Positions 25,150 through 36,775 of a DNA stretch of 64,000 nucleotides are shown here, in pieces (position 1 is the first letter of the stretch; the number at the start of each line of letters is the position of its first letter). The notes under the pieces are model-generated. The model had not been told where the DNA came from and searched no databases. It saw only the letters and a program-made list of their open reading frames with translations. Source of the DNA: Riptortus pedestris. Taxonomy: Eukaryota > Arthropoda > Insecta > Hemiptera > Alydidae. The DNA lies in the NCBI GenBank assembly GCA_019009955.1, contig CM032232.1, positions 72,036,501 through 72,100,500 of the forward strand, written 5' to 3'. The position numbers were made by a program, and so were the translations under genes.

Positions 25150-25345
25150 TTAAAATTAAATTAATTATTAACGTCCACTTTTTTTCTACTAAGGCTAATT
25201 ACGATGGGTTATCTACAAGTTACCACCCTCTTCTAGCCAGGGTGGGACTAAGGAGTTTATTTAATGAATTCCATAACTTAACAAATTCCTTTGCCCAGGC
25301 GGGAATCGAACTCTCCAAAATCTATAATTCTCCCTTTTTAAGTAC
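25150..25345 (-). mobile_element. tRNA-derived SINE
   Basis: In reverse complement it is collinear with the SINE at 36541-36775. It has a promoter B-box-like segment (GAGTTCGATTCCCGCC), then the AATAAA-like 'catTAAATAAACTCCTTAGTCC' region (split here), a 'cctggctagaagagggtgg' block, and the 3' tail of short T/A-rich repeats. The A-box half is not clear. It lies in the divergent spacer between METTL10 and SMYD5. Confidence 0.6.
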
Positions 25346-25639
25346 CCTACATATGTAAACACAAGTTCAAACTAAATGATATGACAGTGTAAATCGAAGG
25401 TGGTGAACATTTAAAAATACAACCGTTAGTATTCAATTTTGAGATGAACTGGAAATGAGATATTTAGTGAGACTGTAGCCTAAAGGGGATATTGCCTATA
25501 TTGAATATATATGAGTTGGGGATTTACTGAAGGCAACATAGCAAGGATACATACGTAGTTGTTTTACTATCAACAGTAATGTTTGCAATTATTGTTGTTT
25601 TGTGGAAACTCGCATACGTTTCAAACAATAAATCTCCAA

Positions 25640-25925
25640 TGAATTGGCTAAAGTGTAGTTTAGTCCCCCCCCCCCGTATGCCATCTTGTTTCGTCAACGT
25701 CTAAGGATCCAACAAATTAGGTGAGTTAAAAAAAAAATTAAGTTAAAATTAAAATCCCCACCCTCAGTTAAAACCACCGATGGAATATTTTGAAAATTTT
25801 TGAATGCGGTCACTAAAGTCTAAAGTGTTAAAAATGATAAAGTTAGAAAAACATTATGGCCGCGGTCGTCATTTTGAAGTGTGCGCCACCAAGGTGGGGG
25901 GGCTAAACTACACTTTCACCAATGA
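25640..25925. mobile_element. MITE-like foldback element with G/C-runs
   Basis: The left end (GGCTAAAGTGTAGTTTAGTCC followed by a C-run, here quoted in pieces) is the inverted match of the right end (a G-run, then GGCTAAACTACACTTTCACC). The span is about 285 bp. There is no open frame of note. A related end is present at 6895-7060. Confidence 0.55.
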
Positions 25926-26422
25926 ATTTTAATAGACAGCTTGACTTTCTTATTGTTATAAAACCCATACCTGTAAAGGCGTTCTATTATATTTGCTAAG
26001 CTTAAAGCTGAGCTCAGATTTACTCCCACGTGGGAGCAATCGGCATTAGTGAAAAACTCAATTTAATCCTTAGACCCCCCTCCCCTCCCACCGGCTAGAG
26101 AAGAGTATTAACCTTTGGATAACTTGTCCTAACTAGCTTTAGGAAATTTATGTGAATAAACTTTATTGTATAGAAATTACATAATCCTTTGCGACATTTT
26201 ATTTCAGTCTCTTTGTTTCAATATTTACTTGTGATTGAGCTAGGCCTTAGCAACTGTCTGAGGGTTTGCAACTTGTGTTGGGGGCCAAGCGTGTGTAGTT
26301 AAGCTTGTGTAGTTTACTCTAGAAACCTGCTATAGTTCACGCTTATCTCGGTCTGTCAGTGATTCTCTTACAATGCACATTTTACTTTGACTTTTAGTAA
26401 TTTTGAAACATTCTTTTGCTAA

Positions 26423-28034
26423 ATGGCTGCTTCTTACGAAGTGAGGTTTTGCGAGGATAAGAAGGTATTGGGGCTGGTTTATTTGAGCTATGTGTTGTGG
26501 TAGTTTTTTATGGAGTAATGGATTGTGTAATTTTTGAAATTTTAATATCAATTATGAACTTCCTTTTTAAGGGTGTTGGCCTCTTTGCTGCCCGAGATAT
26601 TAAACAAAATGAGGTTATTTTCCAAGAAACACCTTTAGTTTCAGCTCAGTTTGCATGGAATGAGTCCCTTGGTTATTTGGCATGCAACCATTGCTTGAGG
26701 TATTTATATTTTGTGAGCATTTTCCAATCTAGTTAGCAAATAACTGTTGTTCAGGATATTATTTAAAAAAAAAACTACTTGATAGATACGTTTTAGCAGA
26801 TTTCCATAAAGGTAAATCAGATATTTAGGTTGTACTCTGACGCGATTTTCTAAAAATTTCTTCAAATGTCCATCGATCCTACCTAGTAGATGACGAAAAT
26901 CAGGTCCATTCAAAATTATATATATATTCCATCGGTATGAATACATGGCTGGCAATAGTTTTATGTAAAAAGAAATATCAAGTTCGTTTAGTGGCTGAAA
27001 TCTGAACAACGGGAGGGGGAGGGGGTAAAAGGGGAGGAATTTAGAAAATTCTTAATATCTCTGTTATTATGCGTCATATCGAAAAATTGTATAAAACCAA
27101 TCTTATTGCATATGTAATGTTCTATAAATTTTATTATATACCGATTTTCACTATCTGCATTATTAAGGCGATATTTGCATTTTTTAGTTATTGGCCTTCA
27201 GTAAACCCTTACCCTGCTCATGTTAATTAACAATAAGCTGTTATGTTATGAAGCACTTTATTTGGAGCCTAAATACCAAATATTGTTCTCATTGAACTTT
27301 CCAAGTTTCGAGATAAATGCAAATACATGACGCACATGGGAAATCTGCTTAGTTAACACAGCTCCTGCGTGACAGTCTTTTTTGTATCCTTCCTAATTGA
27401 TATGTTAAAAATCCCATAATGTAGGTGCTACTGAGGGTAAAGGGGTAATAATTGATTTCTAATAGCACATCAATAATAGAATGCAACTCTCTTGAATAAA
27501 TAAATGGCTTCACCATGCTTAACGGGTTTCTATTTTTTCTGAGTGCCTCTTCAGGAGCTTAGTTAAGCAGAATTGATTCAGAACATATACATTTTAAAAT
27601 AACTCTTTCTTTGCACATACTCAGCACAAAATAAAATATAACTCCAACTCTAGGGGGTTATGCAATAACTCATTTTAAAAAGGTATTTATGGGGTCCAAC
27701 TCTCTGTTGCTATTGTATGGAAATTAAGGTCTGAAAAAATATAGAATTTATTTGAATCTGTTTACATTTAAATTTCTTTAATTTGAATCAATTTGTTCTT
27801 AAATTTTGTTATGTTACACAATTTAAAATTATAATGTCCCCACTCATTTAAAATGGTCTGTTACTTCAGTTACCTTCAGGTAATGTAGTCTATTTTCCCT
27901 AGGAGAATGGTAAACTTAATTTTCCATATTTCAGTCTAATACATGTTTGACATACCTATTCAGAGCAATGAAATACCTATCAAGTTAAGTAATGATCAAA
28001 AAAAAGTTGCGACCTCTAGAGCAGTAACAGATAT

Positions 28035-28122
<88 letters not shown>

Positions 28123-31100
28123 TATACACATACGTATAAATACATATGCATAATTTTGAATAGACTTCTTTTTTATTAATATGATTCAAACTATGACTGG
28201 CATATTCTAAAAAGAAAGAATCGTGTCCTGAAGCCAAAACCCTGAAAGAGCATTGCCTTTGACTTAAAAAAGGAGCGCACCCACCGTCCCTCGGGCCAGT
28301 AAACAACAATAGCTAAAATACTGTCACATTTAGAAGATTATAATCAGTAAAGATATATTTTTTTCTTAGTATTGCATTATGTAATTCATTTATTTGAGTT
28401 ATTACGAGTTTGTTTTGAAACTTATAAAAATTGCTTTTATTATAACCTTTGGGTTTGATGTGTATTTCAAATTCACGGAAGCGCCCTTTGGAAAATATGA
28501 ACCTGCTTCCCCAGGGTTGATTTTCCAAGGGTGCACTGCCCCTCGGGCCATTCTGGAGTTAGGCATAGAGTTTGAAATGGTTTTGAATTAGCTTTAAAAT
28601 GAGGTCTAGCATTTTTTATTTCATATGCAAATATCAATCTTAGCAGATTTCCATTCATAACACTTAACAACTCCACCAAGGATAATTTATATATATAATT
28701 TTGAACAGATCTCATTTTCATCATCACCTGGGTAGGATGAATGGACATTTGAGGAAATTTTTTAAATCGCCTAATGAATACAACTTCAATAGCTGATTTT
28801 TCCGTATGGGAAATATGCTAAAAAAAATGACAGATTTAATTATTGTTTGAAATATGCTTATCTTGCTTCACAATACACAAAACAATAATATTTTTATATT
28901 TTATGGAAGAAGAATGCATTGCAGTTTTTTTTAAAAACATATATTCTATAACATATCTAAACTAATAATTTTGAAATTTTTCAATTTAAAAAAAAATTCA
29001 ATTGAAAAAAAAGAAGGGAATTTTGATAAAAACCATAGAAAAAAATGCCAGACCTGTCATTTTAAATGCCCTTTCAAAAGTTTTAGGGTTTTTAAGCTAT
29101 GTTTTTGTTTTTTGGCTTTAAAAGTAATCAAAAACTGAATTTTCAATTATTAAGTCCATAGTAGAATTTATGGTAGATTTTTTCCTAATCCTTAGAATGC
29201 TATTGGATTTTTTGAGCAACAATTTTTTTGCAATGAAACTTTTAAGCTATTGCAATCTTTGAATCGGGTGCTGGAAAACATGTGGAGGGTGTGTATTTTA
29301 GCATAGATATTTTTCGTGCTTTGCCAGTCAACTAATTATGTTTGGGAGTGGAATGCCTAAGTTGAAGAATAATATCCTTTGTGAATTTCATCAAGTACTA
29401 TTAAACCATAGTCCCATCTCCAAATCTGGTTAATAATATTGCTGCCACTTGGCTCTTCTTCAAAGCAATCTTATAAATTCTGTAAAAATCATTTTTTCCC
29501 ATATTCTGTAATGCATAGTGATAATTAATTTGTTTGGAACACCTTTAACTAGAGAGTTAATATATAAATAGATATATATTTATGGGTTATAAAGGTTGTA
29601 AACCTTCCTGTGGGAAATCTGCTTAGTTTACACAGTCCCTGCGTGACGGACTGTTTGGGATCTGGAACAAGTATACTGAGAGGTAGTGAGACAGCTTTGG
29701 CTGGCCTTTAATTGAAGTCTAATTCTAAATATTTGTCCTGAACATATTTTATTTGAATAGTATTAATGGCTTTCAATAAAATAATTTTCAGACCACTTGA
29801 AGGGACAGAAGAAAATATCCGAAGGCTTACCCGCAATGAAAATATTACCATTCCTTTTCCTGAACTTTGTTCTACTAATAAAAATGACCATCGATTTTGT
29901 GAGCAGTGTGGGGTGAGTATTAAACTTGTATTGTGGGTATAAATGAATTTTCTTGCGTGATTGGCTCATCCTATAATTGATCCTAGAATTCTCTTTTGTC
30001 AGAAACTATTTGGTATTTTCTGTTACATGTCAAAATAGTGTCTGATTGCTGAAAAAAATGTTACAGTTACCTGCTGTTATGAATGAATATGAATATGAAA
30101 ATGTTTTTAGCAAATAGAAATAATTAATTTTATAGGAGGTACATACAAATACGTTGTGTGATGACATCACCATTTAAGATTCTACATTCTTAACTTGAAA
30201 ATGTTTATTCGTACTATTCATGTCGCATAAAGAATACTTTGTTATATAACAAACCACTTTATTCGAAGCTTAAATATCAAATATTCTTTTCAAGAGGCCT
30301 TTATTAAACGAAATACATGCAAATATGTTCTGGTGGTCGCCCCCCCCCCCCCCCCCCCCGTCTTAAGTTCTTGGATTACTAAAATTTGAGTGATTGAGAT
30401 AAAAATTATTCTGATTCATTATAAATTACAGTACTAGATATAGTAAATAGTTTTCAATAAAATAAATATGTTATATTCAGATATATTTCAGTAATTGTTT
30501 TCCTTTCCGGAGAAGAATATTTTCTGTTTGTTTACAGTTCAGTCACTTTCCGTTGGGAGGTTATTAAAATTGGCCAAAAGATTTCTCATTACCGTTTGTA
30601 TTTATTTACAGTAGTGTTTGTGGGGTTAAGTGTTACATGTATGTAGATTTATCTATTGTAAAACTTCCCCTGAGAACTCTACTTAGTTTACACAGCCCTT
30701 GTGTGACGGACTTTATTTTATTTAACTTTGTGAGCTACATGCAAATATGTTTGATGTGACATCATCAATAAAAATTATATTTTCTAGAGAGCTCAATATT
30801 TATTTATTTATTTTACTTGATCGATACCATACTCAATATTTTAATGATTCATAAAAAGGTAAAGATAAAATTTCTTAATTTTCATAATCTGACTATCAGG
30901 AATGTATGGTTAGGTTGAAATAAAATAAATCGAAATATCCCCATTATTCTTTGAATTATGTTTTATATTACCCATTCTTACAGTTCCTATGTCAAGATTT
31001 TGTTCCTAAATAATCCAAAAACTTTTGTATATCAATGTTCTGTTATATAGTGTATTACCTAATTGTTCCAGAATTTAATATTTATTTTTTAACTGAAGGA

Positions 31101-34100
31101 AGACTTTATGCGCAGTCAAAAGGTTCTGCAATCTGCACACTTCTTTCAATTAGAGTACCATTTCTTTACCCCATTTTTGAATATTCCCATTAATCCATTC
31201 ACCTTGTACATTCATTAAAACTTTGCAAATGTTTTTAGGTTGAATATTGCAGTGAAATTTGTAAACAGGAGTCATGGAGTCAGTATCATGAATATATTTG
31301 TTTTCAAACTCGGCCTGGATTAAAAAAGCTTTATGAAGCTTGGAAGTAAGAATTAGTCCTTTATAATTATAATATTAACTTTATATATGCTCTTTCTGAC
31401 GTGGAAATTATATTTATATTTCAGAGAAATTCATTATCCACCTGAACAAGTCTCCATTTTGTTAATAGCTCGAATGTTTGCCATAATTGAACAAGCACCT
31501 GACAAAGACTCTGCTATTAAAGCATTCCTGGAGGTTTGTTATTTGAATTGAAAATCACTATATTCAATTTATTATAGTATTCATTATATTTTTTTCTTCC
31601 AATATTTTATTATTTTTTAAAATTTAGTTCACACATAACACTAAGGAGGAAAGAGATGGATCTCTTCTTGAACTTTTAGGAGATCAGATCACTGAAAAAT
31701 TAGAAAAATTGCGGTTGCTATTGGCTGAAGTTCTTCCAGCCCCTCACTGTGAAGCTGTAAGTATTTAATTTATAAGCAAATTCTAACCACAATACCCAAA
31801 TACTCCCAATCATGACAAGGTTATGTCATAGTAATTGAAAGTGAGTTGATTCTTTCAGATTATGTTTGAAATGACTTGTTTTCATTGCAATATCTAGTTC
31901 AGGCAGAGTAGAATGTATAAAAGCACAAAAAAGAAGAAGTTTTTATTTTTATTTTATTAATGTCTTCGAATGAGAAATGTAAAAATTTAGGACAGAATAA
32001 ATGAATATAGTTATATATATATTATATTTTCAAAATAAGGACAAACGTTTTTACAAAACTATCATTGAATTTTTTAGGAGTTTAGATGTGAAATTCTTTT
32101 TCATTTTTTCTAAGACATTTGTACTGCAGTCTAATCTAAGCAGTTTTAGCCCAGATCACATTTTTATAGTTCCATGCTATGTAACATAGTTATAAAATGT
32201 AAAACAATTAATAATTTTCACCCAACAAATTCATATTAAAAGCTAAACAGTCTGTAACCTTAGAAATATTAAAACTATGTGTTTGTTTTTTGGATTCTAT
32301 ATAGTTGAAATAATTTAACTATAGATAACCCGTGAACAAGGTTTTATTAGACAAAAATGTGTCACATGTTAACTCTACAAAATCACACTGAACACTAAAT
32401 GAGGTTTGATTAAATAACATGTGTTAATTAAAACATTTCAATAATAAACTATATATCATTTTCCCCCACCAACATAAAAGTCCTGGAGGTAAGCTGGAGG
32501 GCGACAATTTCTAGAGCTGCGCCTGAGAGCTGGGGGAGGGGGTGATGGCTGAGCCACCGGGCTTGGTTCATCTACTTGATTTCTGGGTGAAGTAGGTTCA
32601 CCTCTTGATTCTTCATTTTCTAGCAAGCCCTGGTCCTGGTTCAAATTGTAGTCCATATGTTGTAGCTGGGTATCCTCTTGTCTAGCTCCTTCACTGCTAT
32701 ATGTAGGGGTTAGGGCCAAGTTCCTCATAGATCCAGTAGTCTCTCGTCCGTCTGGCAGTCTGATGTGGGCATACTCCGGGTTCGCCTCTAGAAGAGTCAC
32801 CTCATCCACCAGCGGTTCGTACTTGGACTGTCTCACGTTTCTATGAAAAAGCACTGGGCCTTGTGTGAGAAACCAGGAAGGAGTGGAACAACCATTGCCC
32901 GATTTCCTGGGGTGCTTGAACATCCGCTCGTGAGGAGATTCGTTCATAGCGGTGCACAGGAGAGAACGGATAGCATGAAGAGCATCGTCTACGACAAGTT
33001 TCCACTGATGAGTCCTTAATTGCATTGTTCTGAGAGCTAATTCAATGGTCTTCCAGAGTGTGCCCACGAATTTTTCTGCTTGCCCATTCCCCTGTGGGTT
33101 GTATGGTGTGGTCCGACTTGTAGCTATCCCATTGGTGGTTAAAAACGTTTTTAGTTCCTGAGACATGAAGGAAGATACCCTATCAGTATGTATATAACAT
33201 GGTAGTCCAAATATAGCAAATAAAAATTGTAATTTATTTTTAACAGTCGATGCTGAAAGGTCATGACAAGGGAATGCGAAGGGGTATCTGGAGAAATCGT
33301 CAACTATAATCAGGAGGTAACGGTTTCTTGTATTGGTTGGTAGTGGTCCTTTGAAATCTATGTTAAGTCGCTCCAATGGTCGTGTCGCCTTTATAAGATG
33401 TCCTTCTTGCTTATTGAACCTCGGTTTCAGCTCAGCACAGATCGTGCATGACGTCGTTATTTTTCTAATGTCTTCCAGCGAGTACGGCAAATTCTTTATT
33501 TTTACCCAATGATTCAATTAAATGACTCTGGGATGACATAGTTCTTGGTGAAGTTCTTTGAGCTTGTTAAAATTACATCCGATCGCAGAGCATATTCTTG
33601 ACAACGCGTCTGCTGCTTCTTTCTAATGTCCCGGTCTGTATACAATTTTCTTAATCGAAGCAGGATAATTCAAGACGCCAACGCAAGATTTTCTCGTTTT
33701 TGACTTTGCCAGGTTGTTTTCCATCAAACATAAAAGACACGGACTTTTGATCTGTAATAAGTCTGAAGTGCCTCCCTAGTAGATAGTGACGCCACTTTCT
33801 TGCTGCCTCTACTATCGCGTAGGCTTCTTTCTCCACCGATGAATGTCGTCGTTCGGAATGGTTGACACCAATAAAGGCGTGAGTGGATAAAATTTCACTC
33901 AAGGCCAGAGTTGTTAGATAGCCATCCCCCGTAGCCTTTAGTCTGCATAAACTGACTAATAAAGGCATTAACCAGTGCACACTACAACTTTTATTTAACT
34001 CCCAGTCTTGTCCCAACTTGTAACTTGTAAGTGAGAATTTAGTTAAGGAGGGGGGGGGGTATATAAATAAAACCATTTTTTGGCAATGCTAAAAAAGTAA

Positions 34101-36432
34101 AACAATTTTTCTCCAATTCTTCCTTTTATTTATTTTTTAAATGGATATACTACTCAATATAATTTCAAAGTAATTAGGCACTAGTTTGTGTTTTGTTATT
34201 TATAGATACAATTTTAAATATCTCATTAATTCTGGTAAAAATGTGGGTGTGCAGTCTTGTTACAATAATTTATTTTTTTTATTTTTACTTGTTGATGGAT
34301 ATCATAGCATTTATGTCAAATCTTCAAATTTTGAACAAACAAAAAAGAATTTACTTATTATTTAAATATTGCTAAAAGTGTTAACATATTTAATTAGTTA
34401 TTCGTTATTACATGAAATCACATTACATTTTTTTTATCTTCTACTGATTGAGGATGTACACTGAAATAAATAATTTGTAGGAAGAATTATGTATTTCAGT
34501 GTAAAGTAAGTAATTGTTACTGGAAAAATTACATATTATTCATATACTATTTTATTCTATCATCGAAATGTTATATATAATATTCTAGTAATTTGCTGTA
34601 CTTAAAAGTTTGTTACAGAAGAAGGTTTTAGAACACTACTTGCACTTATTGGGCGTAATGCGCAAGGCATAGGTTCAAGTCCCCTAAGTCTCTGGGTAAA
34701 AAGAATTGAAAGCCTTGAAATGACAGATGATGAAAGAAAAGAAATTGATAAATTTATTACTAAAATTTATGAAGATGCAGACCAAGGTAATTTTTAAAAT
34801 TTTATTATTAGATGCATTTTCTGTAAAAAGTGTTGTGTCATTGTTTAAAGTTTCATTATTTATTTTCCAGTTGTTGGATCATTCCTCAATAGTGAAGGAT
34901 CAGGTTTATACAGATTAGAAAGAAGCATTAATCATAGTTGTGTATCTAATGCTGAAATCACATTTCCCCATGGAGACTACACACTTACATTGGTTGCAAA
35001 AACTGACATCAATGCTGGTGAAGAAATCTGTATCAGCTACATTTCTGACTGTCAGTTAGAACGGAGCAGGCATTCCAGAAATAAAACATTAATGTAAGTT
35101 TTAAATAGTTTATAGATTAGTAGTTTATTTATTTAGGTCGTACTTTTAATTTTCTCATCATTATTCATTACTTAGTAATTATTTTATTTTGGTTAAGGGG
35201 CATTTATATTATTGTGATTAGGATAATATAAATCTCTTAAATCCAACCCAACTGAGTTTAAAAAGTTAAATAATTGTAAATATTGGTGAACTTTATTGCT
35301 TAAATATCAGTTTTATAATTCTTAAAGTGCCTTGGTGAATTCTGAGTAGAAACTAAAAGGAGGAACACATGAAGCAAAAATAAAATAAATTAAGCTAATA
35401 AAAACAAAGACCTCCACCATGTTCAAATGAAAATTGCAAAATCCTCTATTTAATACATTTATGACTTAGTTTTAAAGTATGGGACTTTATTTTAAAAAAT
35501 ACGTTGACAGATATTAGCTACAATTTAAGATGGATTAATGGTCAAGGAATACTTAGTGTTCTCTAAGGGTTATTAAAATCTCAGCAAAACCAGGCTATAG
35601 GAATAGTTTGCTGGAAGATTTGGATTGACTACAAGCAAAAAGGAGGCATCACAGACTGACCTCTGATGATCATTTTTTGTTCCAAATCACCGATATAATC
35701 CTGTCTACAGTGTGTAAGATTTACTTACCCCTAGTCTAAATGAAGACTAGATTAATAATTTTTGTATGTTAATATTTTTTTATTAATACCTTTATTTGGC
35801 CAAAGAAAACAAGATGAAACATTAATATTTTTACTTTAGACAATTTTAGTAATCCTGCTTAAGTAATTTTTTGAGAAAGCAGACTTTGAGTTATTCTCTT
35901 TTTTTCTCCAACAGCATAAAATATGACGAACATATTTTTTTCCAAAACAGATGATTTCATATTGCTCATCCGGTGGGAACAATGTTGTCATTGTGAAATT
36001 TGAGTCAAATTAGAAAACAAATTGTTATTCTCATAAATACTTGATTAATCAAAAGAGAAACAAATCTTTCCCAAAGGATAATGAGAACCAGAGATAAAGT
36101 ATTCGTAAAATGTCATTTCTTACTATTAATCAAGTCTTTATGGAAACTATGATTTGTTCATTGTTGTTGTTTGTTGTCTAACATTAATAATAAAATTACG
36201 CAATTATGTCTTTGTTCCACTGGATGAGCGAATAATGCTGGCCACAATTCATTTTGACCTATTCATTTCAATAGGATCCTTAGAATAGAGAAATTCAATT
36301 ACTTTTCTTATTTGTTTCAGGAAGTTTTATTTGTTTGAATGCAAGTGTGAAAAATGTCTACAACAAGCTGATGATCCTGATGTTACTAGTGAAGAAGAAG
36401 ATGATGATGATGAAGATGACATGGAAGAATGA
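26423..36432 (+). CDS. SMYD5: SMYD5, SET and MYND domain protein 5 (lysine methyltransferase)
   Basis: Exons: 26423-26464, 26572-26699, 29792-29912, 31239-31345, 31425-31533, 31628-31756, (a missing microexon), 34619-34786, 34871-35093 and 36321-36432. The product is about 383 residues. In order: the N-terminal SET half ([17 protein letters not shown], residues 15-31), the MYND zinc region ([19 protein letters not shown] ... YIC), the helical insert ([17 protein letters not shown]), SET core ([16 protein letters not shown] at 292-296, EEICISY), the post-SET Cys cluster (FECKCEKC) and an acidic tail ([14 protein letters not shown]). The acidic tail is a SMYD5 hallmark and separates it from SMYD1-4. 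In mammals SMYD5 methylates histones and ribosomal protein. Phases of the exons at 31756 and 34619 need a 3n+1 exon between them, about 13 nt. A candidate is 32130-32142. AATAAA lies near 36483. Confidence 0.92.
26795..27382 (+). mobile_element. Complete, uninterrupted HINE/DINE-1-like element (588 bp)
   Basis: It starts with TTTTAGCAGATTTCC and the 5' block (cttcaaatgtccatcgatcc). A short (TA)n tract follows at about 26920, then the core (caagttcgtttagtggctga, a G-run, aaccaatcttattgc). It ends with GGGAAATCTGCT, a slightly mutated hairpin (ACACAGCTCCTGCGT) and GACAGTCTTTT. It lies in intron 2 of SMYD5 and is the best template for the family. Confidence 0.65.
28036..28122. repeat. Compound (CA)n(TA)n microsatellite
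   Basis: About 14 CA units are followed by about 28 TA units in intron 2 of SMYD5. The preceding 'gttgcgacctctagagcagtaacag' (here over two pieces) is the HINE-like block that normally abuts the microsatellite, so this too may be a remnant of the family. Confidence 0.95.
28640..28822 (-). mobile_element. 5' part of a HINE/DINE-1-like element
   Basis: On the minus strand: TTTAGCATATTTCCC, the inverted partner GAAAAATCAGCTATTGA, the 5' block, and a short (TA)n piece. The rest is missing. It lies in SMYD5 intron 2. Confidence 0.5.
29600..29655 (+). mobile_element. 3' end of a HINE/DINE-1-like element
   Basis: It has GGGAAATCTGCT, then ACACAGTCCCTGCGT and GACGGACTG. Only this end is seen; the upstream body is not clear. 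It lies just before SMYD5 exon 3. Confidence 0.5.
30135..30714 (+). mobile_element. 3' two-thirds of a HINE/DINE-1-like element with a poly-C run
   Basis: The core block ('tgatgacatcacc', 'cactttattcgaagcttaaa') is followed by a C-run at 30342-30359. The 3' end at 30670-30714 has a degraded subterminal repeat, CACAGCCCTTGTGT and GACGGACTTT. It lies in SMYD5 intron 3. Confidence 0.5.
32456..33517 (-). CDS. Ty3/gypsy integrase (partial pol, 353 codons open)
   Basis: The open frame begins inside the zinc-binding domain: the CTIC Cys pair is at residues 24-27, and the upstream His pair is missing or out of frame. The catalytic core has D54 (in LNIDFKG), D112 (in HTDRVSSF) and E148 (in [13 protein letters not shown]), with exactly 35 residues between D112 and E148, as in the D,D35E family. 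A C-terminal domain of variable sequence follows, with a Pro-rich segment and an end [17 protein letters not shown]. The long open frame suggests a young insertion, but the frameshift upstream makes it non-functional as a polyprotein. Confidence 0.85.
   Translation of the reverse strand: MNHWVKIKNLPYSLEDIRKITTSCTICAELKPRFNKQEGHLIKATRPLERLNIDFKGPLPTNTRNRYLLIIVDDFSRYPFAFPCHDLSASTVKNKLQFLFAIFGLPCYIHTDRVSSFMSQELKTFLTTNGIATSRTTPYNPQGNGQAEKFVGTLWKTIELALRTMQLRTHQWKLVVDDALHAIRSLLCTAMNESPHERMFKHPRKSGNGCSTPSWFLTQGPVLFHRNVRQSKYEPLVDEVTLLEANPEYAHIRLPDGRETTGSMRNLALTPTYSSEGARQEDTQLQHMDYNLNQDQGLLENEESRGEPTSPRNQVDEPSPVAQPSPPPPALRRSSRNCRPPAYLQDFYVGGGK
33651..33915 (-). pseudogene. Ty3/gypsy RNase H fragment
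   Basis: It reads [38 protein letters not shown] and [13 protein letters not shown]. This matches the retrotransposon RNase H domain with its catalytic Glu (EKEAYAI) and Asp (TDQKSV). The start of the domain is out of frame or deleted, and the upstream residues of the open frame (to 34076) are not recognisable as pol. Confidence 0.75.
35950..36245. repeat. Foldback (MITE-like) repeat in the last SMYD5 intron
   Basis: The left arm 'ttgctcatccggtgggaaca' and the right arm 'tgttccactggatgagcgaa' are imperfect inverted repeats about 240 bp apart. Further weak pairing continues inward (an 'attaatcaag' block and its partner). No coding content. Confidence 0.45.
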
Positions 36433-36540
36433 ACTATTTTATTTTAATTCTGTTTATGACTGAAGTTTTTATTAAAAATGAAAATAAAAGTCTGGCTTTT
36501 ATCTTTTGATGTCCCAATATTTAAGTCATTCAATTTTATT

Positions 36541-36775
36541 AGGGTCTCAAGGTTAGCCGTGTGAGTTAAGGTCTATACCTTAACACGACATAAGACCTAC
36601 ATCTTATGTCACATGGTAAACTTAGAGTGGCGAGTTTGATTCCTGCCTGCGCAATAAAACTTTATTTAGTGTCAAACTCATTAAATAAAGTCTTAGTCCC
36701 ACCCTGGCTAGAAAAGGGTGGTAATCTGTGTCCCAATTACCCATAGTTGCACAAAGTGAGCATTAATAAATAACA
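36541..36775 (+). mobile_element. tRNA-derived SINE
   Basis: The head resembles a tRNA: an A-box-like TTAGCCGTGTGAGTTAAGG, and a B-box-like GAGTTTGATTCC about 75 bp later. The body has AATAAA-type text, 'cttagtcccaccctggctag' and a 3' end of short AATAA repeats. It begins about 60 bp past the SMYD5 poly-A signal. The closest relatives in the window are at 25150 (reverse) and 60440 (forward). Confidence 0.65.

Larger units (their letters stand above)
32440..34076 (-). mobile_element. Ty3/gypsy-type retrotransposon remnant (RNase H and integrase)
   Basis: Two coding blocks lie in pol order on the minus strand: RNase H, then integrase. The stretch between (33518-33650) is frameshifted. A purine-rich tract after the integrase stop (GGTGGGGGAAAA, about 32467-32456) may be the polypurine tract that precedes a 3' LTR; the LTR itself is not evident. 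No gag, protease, reverse transcriptase core or envelope gene is present. It is inserted against the SMYD5 gene, inside the intron in which a microexon is missing. Confidence 0.85.

Noticed and set aside
28034..28309. Open frames running through (TA)n and (CA)n tracts, here and at 17557, 20485, 52094, 53319, 57865 and 58043
   Set aside because: Their Tyr-Ile or Cys-Val repeats are translations of microsatellites, not proteins.
32440..34076. Complete endogenous retrovirus with envelope
   Set aside because: Only RNase H and integrase are recognisable. No gag, protease, reverse transcriptase core or envelope-like frame flanks them.
36590..36660. Apparent tRNA gene (A- and B-box-like segments)
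   Set aside because: The cloverleaf cannot be completed, and the sequence continues into a SINE body found elsewhere in the window.
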